The notes: generated by a model not told the origin, from the sequence alone. Shown: positions 1 through 11,223, numbered from the stretch's first letter. The stretch: 64,000 nt of DNA from Palsa-1150 sp036490515 (GCA_036490515.1 DASXDU010000038.1:62001-126000), one strand, 5' to 3'. Translations and numbers: made by a program.

Positions 1-853
1 CGCCGAACGCTCCAAGTACCGCCCGGGAGACGGCGACCGGTCCGAGGCTGTGAGCGCGCTCGCCGAGGGCGACGCGACGAGTGCGATGTTCGACGTGATG
101 ATCGCGAGCGCCGCGCCCGGCGCGAACAAGTCCGCGATCGACCTGCCCGACGACGTCTTCGCCGAGCAGATCCGCGCGGGGATGAACGAGGGCCCTGGCG
201 CAAACGCTCCCCACGTGATGCGGACGTCGCTCGCCGCGCCGTACATCTACGGCACCCTGTTCGTCCACGCCCTCCGCCGGCGCGGTGGATGGGACGCCGT
301 CAACCGCGCGTGGGACGAGGCGCCGACCACCAGCGAGCAGATCCTCCACGTCGACAAGTGGCTCGTCCACGAGGCGGCGATCCCCGTGAAGGCTCCCCCC
401 TTCACGGCGCTGGGGCCGGGCTGGAAGCTCGAGGACGAGGACTCCGAGGGCGAGATAGGCGCTCGCATCGCCTTCGAGGAGTGGATGGACCCGAAGGCGG
501 CCGCGGCGCACAGCTCCGGCTGGGGCGGCGACCGCGGGGTGCTCCTCACGAACGGCGACAAGGCCGCCTTCGCGTGGCGGCTGCGCTACGACCCGGGCAA
601 GCTGACCAACGACCGCGCGGGCCACGCGTTCAGCGCGATCACGAAGGCGCTCGACAGGGCGCTGGGCGCGCCCAAGCTCGCCGATGGAGCGTTCTCTTGC
701 CACGAGCGAAGCGACCGCGGGCCCATCGCCATCGCGCGCACCGGGCAGGACGTCGTCTTCGTGCTCGGCCCGGCCACCACCAAGGGCACGTGGAGCGCCG
801 CGGGCGACTGCGCGCTCGCCAGGCGCTGGGCGCGGGAGATCGGCCGCCCGTAG
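1..853 (+). CDS. Metallopeptidase-like protein, C-terminal part (5' truncated by window edge)
   Basis: The reading frame is open from the first complete codon at position 2, so the true start lies upstream. A GTG at 50 is possible but sits inside conserved sequence. The visible part has the motif ALAEGDAT, then a Y-I-Y-G-T-LFV patch, then PTTSEQILHVDKW. This combination is typical of a deltaproteobacterial/Chloroflexi family whose upstream half carries a HExxH zinc-peptidase motif followed by 'EGDA'. I infer a zinc-peptidase-like, probably exported protein, but the HExxH part is outside the window. There is no membrane segment in the visible part. The family memory is moderate and the function inferred. 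The next gene is convergent, with only 17 bases between stop codons. Confidence 0.6.
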   Translation, partial: AERSKYRPGDGDRSEAVSALAEGDATSAMFDVMIASAAPGANKSAIDLPDDVFAEQIRAGMNEGPGANAPHVMRTSLAAPYIYGTLFVHALRRRGGWDAVNRAWDEAPTTSEQILHVDKWLVHEAAIPVKAPPFTALGPGWKLEDEDSEGEIGARIAFEEWMDPKAAAAHSSGWGGDRGVLLTNGDKAAFAWRLRYDPGKLTNDRAGHAFSAITKALDRALGAPKLADGAFSCHERSDRGPIAIARTGQDVVFVLGPATTKGTWSAAGDCALARRWAREIGRP

Positions 854-870
854 GCGACGCTCGTCGGGCG

Positions 871-1572
871 CTACGACAGCCGCACGGCGCGGCTCGACCG
901 CGTCGACACGGCTTCGCGCGCGAGCTCGTCGGCCCGCTCGTTCAGCGGGACGCCCTGGTGACCCGGCACGTACACGAGGCGAGCGCGTCGCTCCTGCACC
1001 ACGCGCTTGGTCTTGGCCACGAGGTCGCCGTTCGCCTTCGCCTTCCAGCCCTTCTGGAGCACGCCGATGGCGTACTGGCTGTCGGTGTGCACGACGATCG
1101 CGACCGCCTGCGGCGGGATCCACTCCACGGCACGGAGGATCGCCGTCAGCTCCGCCACGTTGTTCGTCGCCTCGCCCAGGTACTCGTGCCCCTCGTGCAT
1201 CTTGCCGCCGGGGGCGATGAGCACGACGCCCGAGCCCGCCGGCCCCGGGTTGCCGGAGCACGCCCCGTCCGTGTACGCGATCCACGCGTCCGCCGGAGCC
1301 GCGTGCGCCACGGGCTTCGACCTAGACACTGCCTGCCCCGACCTCGACGGCGTCTGCCCCGGCTCCGCCACGGGGCCGCACGTCTCGTCCGGCAACACCG
1401 CCGCGCCCGGCGCGACGTCGAGGTTCCTCACACCCGCGCGGTAGGCCCTTCCGTCGTTCGGCTTGTAGCGCACCTCGACCCGGCCGCCCTCGTCGACGAG
1501 CGTCCCGTCGGCCCGCGCGCGCGCGAACACGCGCTGCCCCTTCAGCGTCGCCTCGACCCAAGGCATCGACAT
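871..1572 (-). CDS. rnhA: Ribonuclease HI with extra N-terminal domain
   Basis: This enzyme cuts the RNA strand of RNA-DNA hybrids (Okazaki primers, R-loops). The catalytic domain occupies about residues 96-225 of 233. The four acidic residues are visible: Asp102 in YTDGACSGNPG, Glu141 in NNVAELTAI, Asp164 in HTDSQYAI and Asp215 in NERADELA. The His loop (VPGHQG) is also intact, so it should be active. Ordinary bacterial RNase HI is about 155 residues. Here some 95 extra residues precede it: a compact basic/aromatic stretch (residues 1-55) then a Pro/Ser linker. I do not recognise that domain; nucleic-acid binding is a guess by analogy with eukaryotic RNase H1. Start is ATG, and the gene is monocistronic by context. 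Confidence 0.92.
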   Translation of the reverse strand: MSMPWVEATLKGQRVFARARADGTLVDEGGRVEVRYKPNDGRAYRAGVRNLDVAPGAAVLPDETCGPVAEPGQTPSRSGQAVSRSKPVAHAAPADAWIAYTDGACSGNPGPAGSGVVLIAPGGKMHEGHEYLGEATNNVAELTAILRAVEWIPPQAVAIVVHTDSQYAIGVLQKGWKAKANGDLVAKTKRVVQERRARLVYVPGHQGVPLNERADELAREAVSTRSSRAVRLS

Positions 1573-1600
1573 CTCTTACCACGCTCGCCGATGCTGGCGG

Positions 1601-1680
1601 ACCCTCGGGAGACTCTGCGGCGTGGTTCACATCGCCTAGACGACCTTCGGGAGGCTGTGCGATGGGAGTCACATCGCCTA
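1601..1680 (+). repeat. Two imperfect 38-bp direct repeats, period 42 bp, upstream of gpmI
   Basis: Copy A (1601-1638) and copy B (1643-1680) match at 30 of 38 positions by eye and both end in TCACATCGCCTA. They fill most of the 121-bp gap between the divergent rnhA and gpmI starts. They could be duplicated regulatory sites or a remnant of a 42-bp-period minisatellite like the one near argG. Confidence 0.6.
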
Positions 1681-1693
1681 TGTTCCCGCGCGA

Positions 1694-3238
1694 ATGACCC
1701 GCGCCGGACGCCCGCGACCGCTCGTCCTCGTCATCCTCGACGGCTTCGGCGAGCGCGCCGAGCGCGAGGACAACGCGATACGCCTCGCCGCGACTCCCGC
1801 GCTGAGCGCCCTCCTCGCGAAGTACCCGCACGGGCTCATCGGAACGAGCGGGCCCGACGTGGGGTTGCCCCCGGGCCAGATGGGGAACAGCGAGGTCGGG
1901 CACCTCAACTTCGGCGCGGGTCGCATCGCGATGATGGACATCACGCGCATCGACGGCGCCGTCCACGACGGCACCCTCGCCGGCAACGACGTCATCGGCG
2001 ACCTCCTGGCGAGAGCAAAGGCCGCGGGGGGGCGGCTCCACCTCCTCGGTCTCGTCAGCGACGGCGGCGTGCACTCGTCCCTCGTGCATGTCGAGGCCCT
2101 CGTCGGCGCTGCGCGAGCGGCCGGCGTCCCCGTGGTCGTGCACGCGTTCCTCGACGGACGCGACGTGCAGCCCGGCACGGCGCCCGGCTACGTGGCGCGG
2201 CTCGAGCGCGCGCTCGCCTCCGGAGCAGGCGTCGTCGGCACCGTCGCCGGCCGCTACTGGGCGATGGACCGCGACAACCGGTGGGACCGCGTCGAGAAGG
2301 CGTTCCGCGCCATCGTCGAAGGCGGCGGCCCTCGCGCTGCCACCGCACCCGCGGGCATCGAGCGGAGCTACGGCGCGGGCAAGACCGACGAGTTCGTCGA
2401 GCCCTTCGTCGTCGGCGACTACGGCGGCGTCCGGCGCGGCGACGTCGCGCTCCACTTCAACTTCCGCCCCGACCGGGCGCGCGAGCTCACGCGAGCCCTG
2501 GCACTGCCTTCGTTCGACGGCTTCGCCCGGGCGCAAGGCGGCGCGCCCTTCGAGGGTCGCTACGCCTGCATGACGACGTACGACGCCACCTTCGGCCTGC
2601 CGATCGCCTTCCCCAAGGAGAAGTTCGCGGACGTCTTCCCGGAGGTCCTCGCTCGCGCGGGGATGAAGCAGTTCCGCTGCGCCGAGACCGAGAAGTATGC
2701 GCACGTCACCTACTTCTTCAACGGCGGGCGCGAGGAACCGTTCGCGGGTGAGGACCGGAAGATGATCCCGTCGCCCAAGGACGTGGCGACCTACGACGAG
2801 AAGCCCGAGATGAGCGCCGCCGCCGTCGCGCAGGCCGTCGAGGAGGCGGTGAAGACCGGCGCGTACGACTTCGTCCTCGTCAACTTCGCCAACCCCGACA
2901 TGGTCGGCCACACGGGCGTCCTCGACGCGGCGATCCACGCCGTCGAGGCGGTCGACGCGGGCGTCGGCGGCATCGTCGACGCCGTGCGCGCGCAGGGCGG
3001 GGCCGTCCTCGTCACCGCCGACCACGGCAACTGCGAGCTGATGAAGGACCCCGCGACCGGCAAGCCCCACACCTCGCACACGCTCAACCCCGTCCCTCTC
3101 GTCTACGTCGACGACGCGAACGTGAACGCTCGCCTCCGGACGGGAGGTCGCATCTGCGACGTCGCGCCGACGATGCTCGAGATCCTCGGCCTTCCCAAGC
3201 CCGCCGCTATGACGGGCTCGTCGCTCCTCGAGCACTAG
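1694..3238 (+). CDS. gpmI: 2,3-bisphosphoglycerate-independent phosphoglycerate mutase
   Basis: It interconverts 3- and 2-phosphoglycerate in glycolysis and gluconeogenesis, using two Mn2+ ions and a phosphoserine intermediate. The protein has 514 residues, the normal family length. The N-terminal VLVILDGFG metal-binding strand is present, the catalytic serine is Ser66 in MGNSEVGH, and the C-terminal metal ligands lie in TADHGNCE. HSSLVHVEAL and FLDGRDVQP match the substrate-binding half. The ATG start fits the family N-terminus. Its stop lies 9 bases before the next gene, so it probably heads the kinase/LysM/kinase run. An essential central-metabolic gene leading a signalling cluster is unusual but may only be positional. 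Confidence 0.96.
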   Translation: MTRAGRPRPLVLVILDGFGERAEREDNAIRLAATPALSALLAKYPHGLIGTSGPDVGLPPGQMGNSEVGHLNFGAGRIAMMDITRIDGAVHDGTLAGNDVIGDLLARAKAAGGRLHLLGLVSDGGVHSSLVHVEALVGAARAAGVPVVVHAFLDGRDVQPGTAPGYVARLERALASGAGVVGTVAGRYWAMDRDNRWDRVEKAFRAIVEGGGPRAATAPAGIERSYGAGKTDEFVEPFVVGDYGGVRRGDVALHFNFRPDRARELTRALALPSFDGFARAQGGAPFEGRYACMTTYDATFGLPIAFPKEKFADVFPEVLARAGMKQFRCAETEKYAHVTYFFNGGREEPFAGEDRKMIPSPKDVATYDEKPEMSAAAVAQAVEEAVKTGAYDFVLVNFANPDMVGHTGVLDAAIHAVEAVDAGVGGIVDAVRAQGGAVLVTADHGNCELMKDPATGKPHTSHTLNPVPLVYVDDANVNARLRTGGRICDVAPTMLEILGLPKPAAMTGSSLLEH

Positions 3239-3247
3239 AGGACATCC

Positions 3248-4608
<1,361 letters not shown>

Positions 4609-4612
<4 letters not shown>

Positions 4613-5517
4613 GGAAGCGTCACGCGCTCCTCGCCGTGGCGGTCGCGGCCCTCGCCGGGGCTCCCGGGGACGCCGGCGCGTTCCAGCACATCGTCAAGCC
4701 GGGCGAGACGCTCGCCCAGGTCGCCGAGCGCGTCTACGGCGACTCGAAGCGCGAGACGGTCCTCGTCGGCGCGAACGCGCTCGACACCCAGGGCGGCACC
4801 GTCATCGCTCCCGGGATGCGCCTCGAGGTCCCGGCGCCCGGCCACCACACCGTCATGCAGGGCGAGACGTGGGCCGACCTCGCGCTGTCGTGGCTCGGCA
4901 CGAGCGACATGGCGCGCAACGAGCTCCTGGCGCACGCCAACAAGGGCGTCCCCTGGGTGCCGCCCGTCGAGGGCCAGGAGATCGAGATCCCCGCGGTCGT
5001 CACCTACCTGGCGGGCGAGGGCGAGACCGTCAACTCGATCGCGCAGCGCTTCTGGGGCGACCCGAACCGCGGGTGGGAGCTCAACACGTACAACCGGAGG
5101 GAGGGCGTGAACGTGAAGAGGGGCGAGGTCGTTCTCGTCGCGATGCCGGGCTTGCGGTTGACCGAGGCGGGCAGGGCGGAGGCGCGCGCCGCCGCCGAGA
5201 GGGACGGCGCCAGCGGCGGGATGGCCCTCGAGCTCCAGCGCAAGGCCGACGCCGAGCTCCCCGCGCTCCTCGCCGACGTCCGGTACGGTCGCTACGCCGA
5301 GGCGGTCGCCCGCGGCAACCGCCTCCTCGGCGGCGGCGCCCTCACGCACCCGCAGCTCGCCGTCCTCGACAGGGCTCTCCTCGAGGCGTACGTCGCCCTC
5401 GACGCCCACGCGTCGGCCGCCGCCGCGTGCGCGGCCTGGAAGTCCAACGAGCCGAACCCCGTCCTCGACCCCGTCCGCGTGTCGCCCAAGGTTCGCGCCG
5501 CCTGCGACGCGCGGTAA
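4609..5517 (+). CDS. Secreted LysM-domain protein
   Basis: This 302-residue protein starts at an ATG overlapping the upstream kinase stop. Residues 1-25 form a signal peptide (RKRH, hydrophobic core, AGA-F). A first LysM domain begins right after it (HIVKPGETLAQVAERVYGD). A second LysM-like segment (HHTVMQGETWADLALSWLG) and a third (YLAGEGETVNSIAQRFWGD) follow. The C-terminal 110 residues are Ala-rich and helical with several Cys. LysM binds N-acetylglucosamine chains, so the protein is probably attached to peptidoglycan in the periplasm. Being sandwiched between two membrane kinases, it may be a sensor partner for them (inference). No catalytic domain was seen. Confidence 0.85.
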
Positions 5518-5526
5518 GTTGTCGCC

Positions 5527-6672
<1,146 letters not shown>

Positions 6673-6762
6673 GCGCCCGGGCCGCTTCCGCCGGCCTCCC
6701 CCCGGCCGCCCTCCACGGCTATTTTGCCTCCCGCGGGGCCCGCGTTGTCTGATCCGGCGGCG

Positions 6763-7734
6763 ATGCGCTCGTCCGTCCTCGTGCTGCTCGCGGTCCTCGC
6801 CGCGTGCGGCGGCCCGCCCGTGCCCGTGGCCCCGCCCGCGGCCCCTCCGCCCCCGCCGCCGGCCCCCGCCCCGCCTCCGCCGCCCCCCGTCGCCGTCGCG
6901 CCGGCTCCTCCACCCCCTCCGCCGCCGCCTCCCGTCGCGGAGGCCACGGACGCGGGCGCGCCGCCGGCCCCCACCTGCCCCGCAGGCGAGGTGTGGATCC
7001 CCCCGACGGGCGAGGCGGGCTTCGTGATGGGCAAGGGAATCAAGGGCGAGCACAAGGTCGTCCTGACGCACGGCTTCTGCATGGACGCGACGGAGGTGAC
7101 CGTCCGCGACTACACGAGGTGCGTCGAGGCCGGGGCCTGCAAGGAGCCGTGGAGAGGCGATCCCTGGTCGTCGTATCCGTCGAAGCTCGACCAGCCGGTG
7201 AACATGGTGAGCTGGACGAAGTCCCACGCGTACTGCGCGTGGGCCGGCGAGCGCCTGCCGACCGAGGCGGAGTGGGAGTGGGCCGCCACCGGGCCGGAGC
7301 AGACGAAGTACCCGTGGGGGAACGAGCCCGAGCCCTCGTGCGAGTACGTCGACTACACGAAGTTCGGCGCTCCCAAGTGGGCGGCGGGGGCCGACACCGG
7401 GTGCGGTGGCGGCGGTGCTTCGGCCGTCGGGAGCCACCCGAAGGGCGACAGGGTCTGGCCGGGCGGCCACCTCCACGACATGGCGGGCAACGTCTGGGAG
7501 TGGGTCGAGGACTCGTTCGCCCCGTACTCCGCCGAGCCCGCGACCGACCCCGTCGTGCGCCAGGACACGTCCGTCCACGGCATCCGCGGCGGCGGCTGGA
7601 ACCGCTCGTACGCCGCCATGGTCGTCACCTACCGCGGCGCGGCTCACTTCACCTACCAGGTGCCCGCGCTCGGCGTCCGCTGCGTCCGCGGCGAGCCGCT
7701 CGCGACTCCGTCGCCCACGCACGACGGGTCGTGA
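6763..7734 (+). CDS. Lipoprotein with formylglycine-generating enzyme (SUMF1/FGE-sulfatase) domain
   Basis: I start this at the ATG that gives a clean lipoprotein signal (MRSSVLVLLAVLAAC), not at an in-frame TTG 39 bases upstream. The mature protein (323-residue precursor) begins with a Pro-rich spacer of about 55 residues, then a SUMF1 fold: GFVMGKG, FCMDATEVTVRDY, PVNMVSWTKSHAYCAWAGERLPTEAEWEWAA, DMAGNVWEWV and RGGGWNRS. True FGEs oxidise a sulfatase Cys using a Cys pair. Many bacterial SUMF1-like proteins instead serve as ligand-binding or kinase-associated modules. With two kinases just upstream and no sulfatase in the window, I favour the non-enzymatic role. It is convergent with gluQ. 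Confidence 0.85.
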   Translation: MRSSVLVLLAVLAACGGPPVPVAPPAAPPPPPPAPAPPPPPPVAVAPAPPPPPPPPPVAEATDAGAPPAPTCPAGEVWIPPTGEAGFVMGKGIKGEHKVVLTHGFCMDATEVTVRDYTRCVEAGACKEPWRGDPWSSYPSKLDQPVNMVSWTKSHAYCAWAGERLPTEAEWEWAATGPEQTKYPWGNEPEPSCEYVDYTKFGAPKWAAGADTGCGGGGASAVGSHPKGDRVWPGGHLHDMAGNVWEWVEDSFAPYSAEPATDPVVRQDTSVHGIRGGGWNRSYAAMVVTYRGAAHFTYQVPALGVRCVRGEPLATPSPTHDGS

Positions 7735-7780
7735 GGGGAGAGGGAGAGGGAGAAACAGGAAGGTCAGAAGATCAGAAGGG
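7735..7780. repeat. Half copy of the ~150-bp palindromic repeat (left arm only)
   Basis: Directly after the SUMF1 gene stop lies GAGAAACAGGAAGGTCAG followed by AAGATCAGAAG, the left terminal arm found in five complete copies elsewhere in the window. The inner segment and right arm are missing; G-rich sequence leads straight to the gluQ stop. It sits between convergent genes like most full copies. Probably a decayed or truncated element. Confidence 0.85.
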
Positions 7781-7812
7781 GGGAGGGGACGGGGGTCGGG
7801 GCGGGGGGAGCG

Positions 7813-8739
7813 TCAGGGTGAGGCGGCGAGCGATGGGGGGATGGGCCAGGGCGGCGTGCGCCAGGGGATCGGGGTGGGGCGGAGGGCGGCGGCGATCGAC
7901 GCGGCTGTGGCCGGGATGGGGGAAGGAGTGAGGCCGAGGCCGAAGGCGAGCTCGCCGAGGATGGACTCCGGGGAGAAGCCCGCGGCGCGGAGCTCGCGGA
8001 GCGTCGTGCCGCGCGTGCGCTTCTCGAGGCGCTGGCCGTCGCTCGCCACGACGAGCGCCACGTGCGTGAAGCGCGGCACCGGGAGACCGAGCGCCTGCGC
8101 GAGCCAGATCTGCCGCGGCGTCGAGGCCACCAGGTCCGCCCCGCGCACGACGTCGGTGATGCCCTGGTCCGCGTCGTCGACGACGACGGCCAGCTGGTAC
8201 GCGAAGACGCCGTCCGCGCGCCTCACGACGAAGTCGCCCACGGCGCGGGCGAGCTCCTGCTCGACGCAACCGACCGCGCCGTCGTCGTAGGCGATCGTCA
8301 CGTCCGGCACGCGCACCCTCCACGCGGGGGCGCGCTTCATCTCGCGCGCGGCGTCGGCGTCGCGGCACGTGCCGGGGTACACCGTCTCCTCGCCGGCATG
8401 CGGGGCGCTCGCGGCGCGCGCGATCTCGGCGCGCGAGCAGTCGCACGGGTAGACGAGACCGTCCGCTGCCAGCCGGTCGAGCGCCGCCTCGTACGCGCCG
8501 GCGCGCGTGCTCTGGCGGGGGGCCGTCTCGTCCCAGTCGAGACCGAGCCACGCGAGGTCGTCGAGGATGCGCGCCTCGCTGCCCGCGACGACGCGCGGCG
8601 GATCGAGGTCCTCCACGCGGAGCACGGAGCGTCCCGCCGGCGCGCGCCGCGCCACGGCCCACGAGGCGAGCGCCGTCCACGCGCCGCCGAGGTGGAGATC
8701 GCCCGTGGGAGACGGCGCGAACCGCGTGCGGACGGTCAC
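7813..8739 (-). CDS. gluQ: Glutamyl-Q tRNA(Asp) synthetase
   Basis: This truncated GluRS paralogue attaches glutamate to the queuosine base at position 34 of tRNA-Asp. The 308-residue protein has the class I signature SPTGDLHLGG (HIGH variant) near the N-terminus and QRLEKRTRG (KMSKS variant) near residue 235. The zinc site is CDCS...YPGTC. There is no anticodon-binding domain, which is diagnostic of GluQRS rather than GltX. The GTG start overlaps the argF stop by four bases (GTGA), so translation is coupled to argF. The C-terminal 25 residues are Pro/Ile-rich and look extraneous. The queuosine link to arginine genes has no obvious logic. Confidence 0.92.
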   Translation of the reverse strand: MTVRTRFAPSPTGDLHLGGAWTALASWAVARRAPAGRSVLRVEDLDPPRVVAGSEARILDDLAWLGLDWDETAPRQSTRAGAYEAALDRLAADGLVYPCDCSRAEIARAASAPHAGEETVYPGTCRDADAAREMKRAPAWRVRVPDVTIAYDDGAVGCVEQELARAVGDFVVRRADGVFAYQLAVVVDDADQGITDVVRGADLVASTPRQIWLAQALGLPVPRFTHVALVVASDGQRLEKRTRGTTLRELRAAGFSPESILGELAFGLGLTPSPIPATAASIAAALRPTPIPWRTPPWPIPPSLAASP

Positions 8740-9656
8740 CGCCGGCCGACCGCGTCCGCCGCGCCGAGGAGGAACACGAGGAGCCCCTTCTGCACGTGGA
8801 GGCGGTTCTCCGCCTGCGCCCACACGCGCGATCTCGGCCCCTCGAGCGTCGCGTCGTCGATCTCTTCGCCGCGGTGGGCCGGCAGGCAGTGGAGCACGAT
8901 GGCCGACGCCGCCCCCGCGAGCATCTTCGCGTCGACCGTCCAGCCGGCGAACGCCTCCACGCGCTCGTCGCCCTCGGCCTCCTGGCCCATGCTCGTCCAC
9001 ACGTCCGTGTTCACGACGTCGCACCCGTCGACCCCGTGCGCCGCGTCGTGCGTCACCGTCACGTGCGCGCCCGCCCGCGCGACCTCGTCGGCCGGCGGCA
9101 TGTGCCCGCGCGGCCCCGCGAGGACGAGGTGGAACCCGAAGAGCCCCGCCGCCTCGAGCCACGAGCGCGCCATGTTGCTCCCGCAGTCGCCGACGAACGC
9201 CACCCGCTTGCCGGCGATGGGGGCCCCCAGCGACTCCTCCACGGTGAGCACGTCGCAGAGCACCTGCACGGGGTGACCGTCGTCGGACAGCGCGTTGAGG
9301 ACCGGCACGGGGGCCGTCGCCATCTCCCGGAGGCGCGCCGACGTCGACGTGCGGAAGACGATGGCGTCGCAGTAGCCGGCGAGCACCCTCGCCGTGTCGC
9401 GAATGGGTTCCCCGCGGCCGATCTGGCTCCCCTGCACGCCGACGACGACCGGGTGCATCCCGAGGTGCGCGCACCCGACCTCGAAGGAGACCCGCGTGCG
9501 GGTGCTGGCCTTCTCGAGCACGATCGCGACCGATCGCCCCGCGAGCAGACCGACCCGCGCGCCCCTCGGTTCGCGCTTCATCGTCGCGGCGAGCGAGAGC
9601 ACGCGCCTCGCCTCGGCGAGCGTCAGGTCCGTCAGCTGGAGGAAGTCTCGCTTCAT
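8736..9656 (-). CDS. argF: Ornithine carbamoyltransferase
   Basis: It makes citrulline from ornithine and carbamoyl phosphate, the sixth step of arginine synthesis. The 306-residue length is normal. The carbamoyl-phosphate motif STRTR is at 51-55, HPVQ (canonical HPxQ) lies mid-protein, and the ornithine-binding catalytic HCLPA is at 256-260. Start is ATG (MKRDFLQLTDLT). It is followed by gluQ with a 4-base overlap and preceded by argH with a 63-base gap on the same strand, so argH-argF-gluQ is the likely operon. Transcription probably comes from the argH/argG divergent region. Confidence 0.96.
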   Translation of the reverse strand: MKRDFLQLTDLTLAEARRVLSLAATMKREPRGARVGLLAGRSVAIVLEKASTRTRVSFEVGCAHLGMHPVVVGVQGSQIGRGEPIRDTARVLAGYCDAIVFRTSTSARLREMATAPVPVLNALSDDGHPVQVLCDVLTVEESLGAPIAGKRVAFVGDCGSNMARSWLEAAGLFGFHLVLAGPRGHMPPADEVARAGAHVTVTHDAAHGVDGCDVVNTDVWTSMGQEAEGDERVEAFAGWTVDAKMLAGAASAIVLHCLPAHRGEEIDDATLEGPRSRVWAQAENRLHVQKGLLVFLLGAADAVGRR

Positions 9657-9719
9657 CGTCGGCCTCGTCGTTCCACTCCGTGGCTGCGTCGTCGTCCCGC
9701 GCGCGAGCCGCTGCCGGGG

Positions 9720-11132
9720 TCATTCCCCCAGCGGTTGCTCGAAGACGCGCTTCGCGATCTCGTCGATCGAGCCGTGCGCGTCGGCCACCTTGCGGAGGGC
9801 GGCCGCCTCCGAGCCGAGGGTGGCGATCTGCGCCTCGACGGCGTTCGGCCCCGTGCCGCCCGCGCTCTCCTTCGCCCGGACGGCGGCGCTCGGGTCGAGC
9901 GCCTCGAGCGCCTTCGCGTCGAGCATCGGGTGGATGGCGGCCGCGCGCTCGGCGTCGACGCGCCGGAGGGGCAGCCCCTCGCTCGCCGCGAACGCGACGA
10001 GCGCGCCCACGGCCTTGTACGCCTCGCGGAAGGGCACGCCCTTGCGGACGAGCGCCTCGGCCAGGTCCGTCGCCTGCGTCCCTCCCTCGGCGAGGAAGCT
10101 CTCGCCGCGCTCGCCGTCGAACGTCACGTGGGGCATCGCCCTCGCCACGACGTCGATGCAGCCGAGGGCGAGCGGCGCGGCCTCCATCACGGGCAGGCGG
10201 TCCTCCTGCTGGTCGCGGTTGTAGCCGGAGGCGAGGCCCTTCACGAGCGTCAGCATGGCGACGACGTTCCCCACGCCGCGCGCGCCCTTGCCGCGTACGA
10301 GCTCGAACACGTCGGGGTTCTTCTTCTGCGGCATCATGCTCGAGCCGGCGGCGATCGAGCCGTCGAGCGAGACGAGCGCGAACTCGCTCGTCGCGTAGTC
10401 GACGACGTCGGCCGCGAGGCGCCCGAGGGCCAGGACGACGCGCGCCGCCGCCCACGTGTAGTCGAGCGCGAAGTCGCGGTCGCCGACGGTGTGGAGCGCG
10501 TTGAGCGTCGGCTTCCACGGCGTGAAGAAGCGCGCGACGATCGCCCGGTCGATGGGGAGCGACGTGCCCGAGCACGCGCCGCTCCCGAGGGGCATCTCGA
10601 GGCTCTCGAGCGCGAAGGCGAGCGTCCGCCCCGCCTTGAGCAGGCCCGTCGCCCACGCGCAGACGAGGAACGCGGCGCTCACGGGCTGCGCGCGCTGGCG
10701 GTGCGTGTACGCGGGCAGGAGCACGTCCTTCTCCGTCCCGGCGCGGGCCGCGAGCGCGATGACGAGGTCCGACAGGCGCCGGAGGACGAGCGCTCCCCGG
10801 TCGCGCACGTGGAGCCTCAGGTCGAGCGCCACCTGGTCGTTGCGCGAGCGCGCCGTGTGCAGCCGCCCGGCGACGCTCCCCAGGCGCCTCCCGAGCTCCG
10901 CCTCGACGGCCATGTGCACGTCCTCCTCGCCGTCGGGCAGCGAGAAACCGGCCACGGACGCCTCCGCGTAGAGCGCCTTCAGCCCGTCGCGCAGGACGAG
11001 CGCGTCGCCGGGCGGGATGACGCCCGTCCAGCCGAGCATCGTCACGTGCGCCGCGCTCCCCACGAGGTCCTCGCGGAGCATGGCCCTGTCGAGCGCGAAG
11101 GAAGACGACCACGCGAGGAGCTCCTCGAGCAT
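9720..11132 (-). CDS. argH: Argininosuccinate lyase
   Basis: It cleaves argininosuccinate to arginine and fumarate. The protein has 470 residues with the ATG I chose. The frame is open further upstream, but that would run into the divergent argG gene. The fumarase/aspartase-superfamily signature GSSMMPQKKNP is at 263-273. TARSRNDQ at 94-101 and the conserved THRQRAQPV segment at 143-151 are present. The N-terminus lacks the 'WGGRF' start common in E. coli-like ArgH and begins directly with LLAWSSSFALDRAML, so a slightly longer GTG-started form is possible. First gene of the argH-argF-gluQ operon. Confidence 0.95.
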   Translation of the reverse strand: MLEELLAWSSSFALDRAMLREDLVGSAAHVTMLGWTGVIPPGDALVLRDGLKALYAEASVAGFSLPDGEEDVHMAVEAELGRRLGSVAGRLHTARSRNDQVALDLRLHVRDRGALVLRRLSDLVIALAARAGTEKDVLLPAYTHRQRAQPVSAAFLVCAWATGLLKAGRTLAFALESLEMPLGSGACSGTSLPIDRAIVARFFTPWKPTLNALHTVGDRDFALDYTWAAARVVLALGRLAADVVDYATSEFALVSLDGSIAAGSSMMPQKKNPDVFELVRGKGARGVGNVVAMLTLVKGLASGYNRDQQEDRLPVMEAAPLALGCIDVVARAMPHVTFDGERGESFLAEGGTQATDLAEALVRKGVPFREAYKAVGALVAFAASEGLPLRRVDAERAAAIHPMLDAKALEALDPSAAVRAKESAGGTGPNAVEAQIATLGSEAAALRKVADAHGSIDEIAKRVFEQPLGE

Positions 11133-11137
11133 CCCCT

Positions 11138-11205
11138 CCCCGCCCGTCGCCGACGTCCGCGCGATGCCGCTCACGGGTCGAGGCTCTAGTGCGGCGAGGG
11201 CGGGG
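11138..11205. promoter_or_regulatory. Long imperfect dyad between divergent argH and argG
   Basis: The left arm CCCCGCCCGTCGCCG (11138-11152) is the reverse complement of the right arm CGGCGAGGGCGGGG (11192-11205) except for one deleted base. The arms are separated by 39 bp. The dyad fills most of the 91-bp gap between the argH and argG starts, so it could be an operator for a looping or dimeric regulator controlling both genes. It does not resemble the AT-rich ARG box of E. coli ArgR. Confidence 0.45.
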
Positions 11206-11223
11206 ACGCTATGGGAAAGGCCC

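Noticed and set aside
6763..7734. True sulfatase-activating formylglycine enzyme
   Set aside because: No sulfatase in the window, and the context is kinases with a lipoprotein anchor. Only the fold is claimed.
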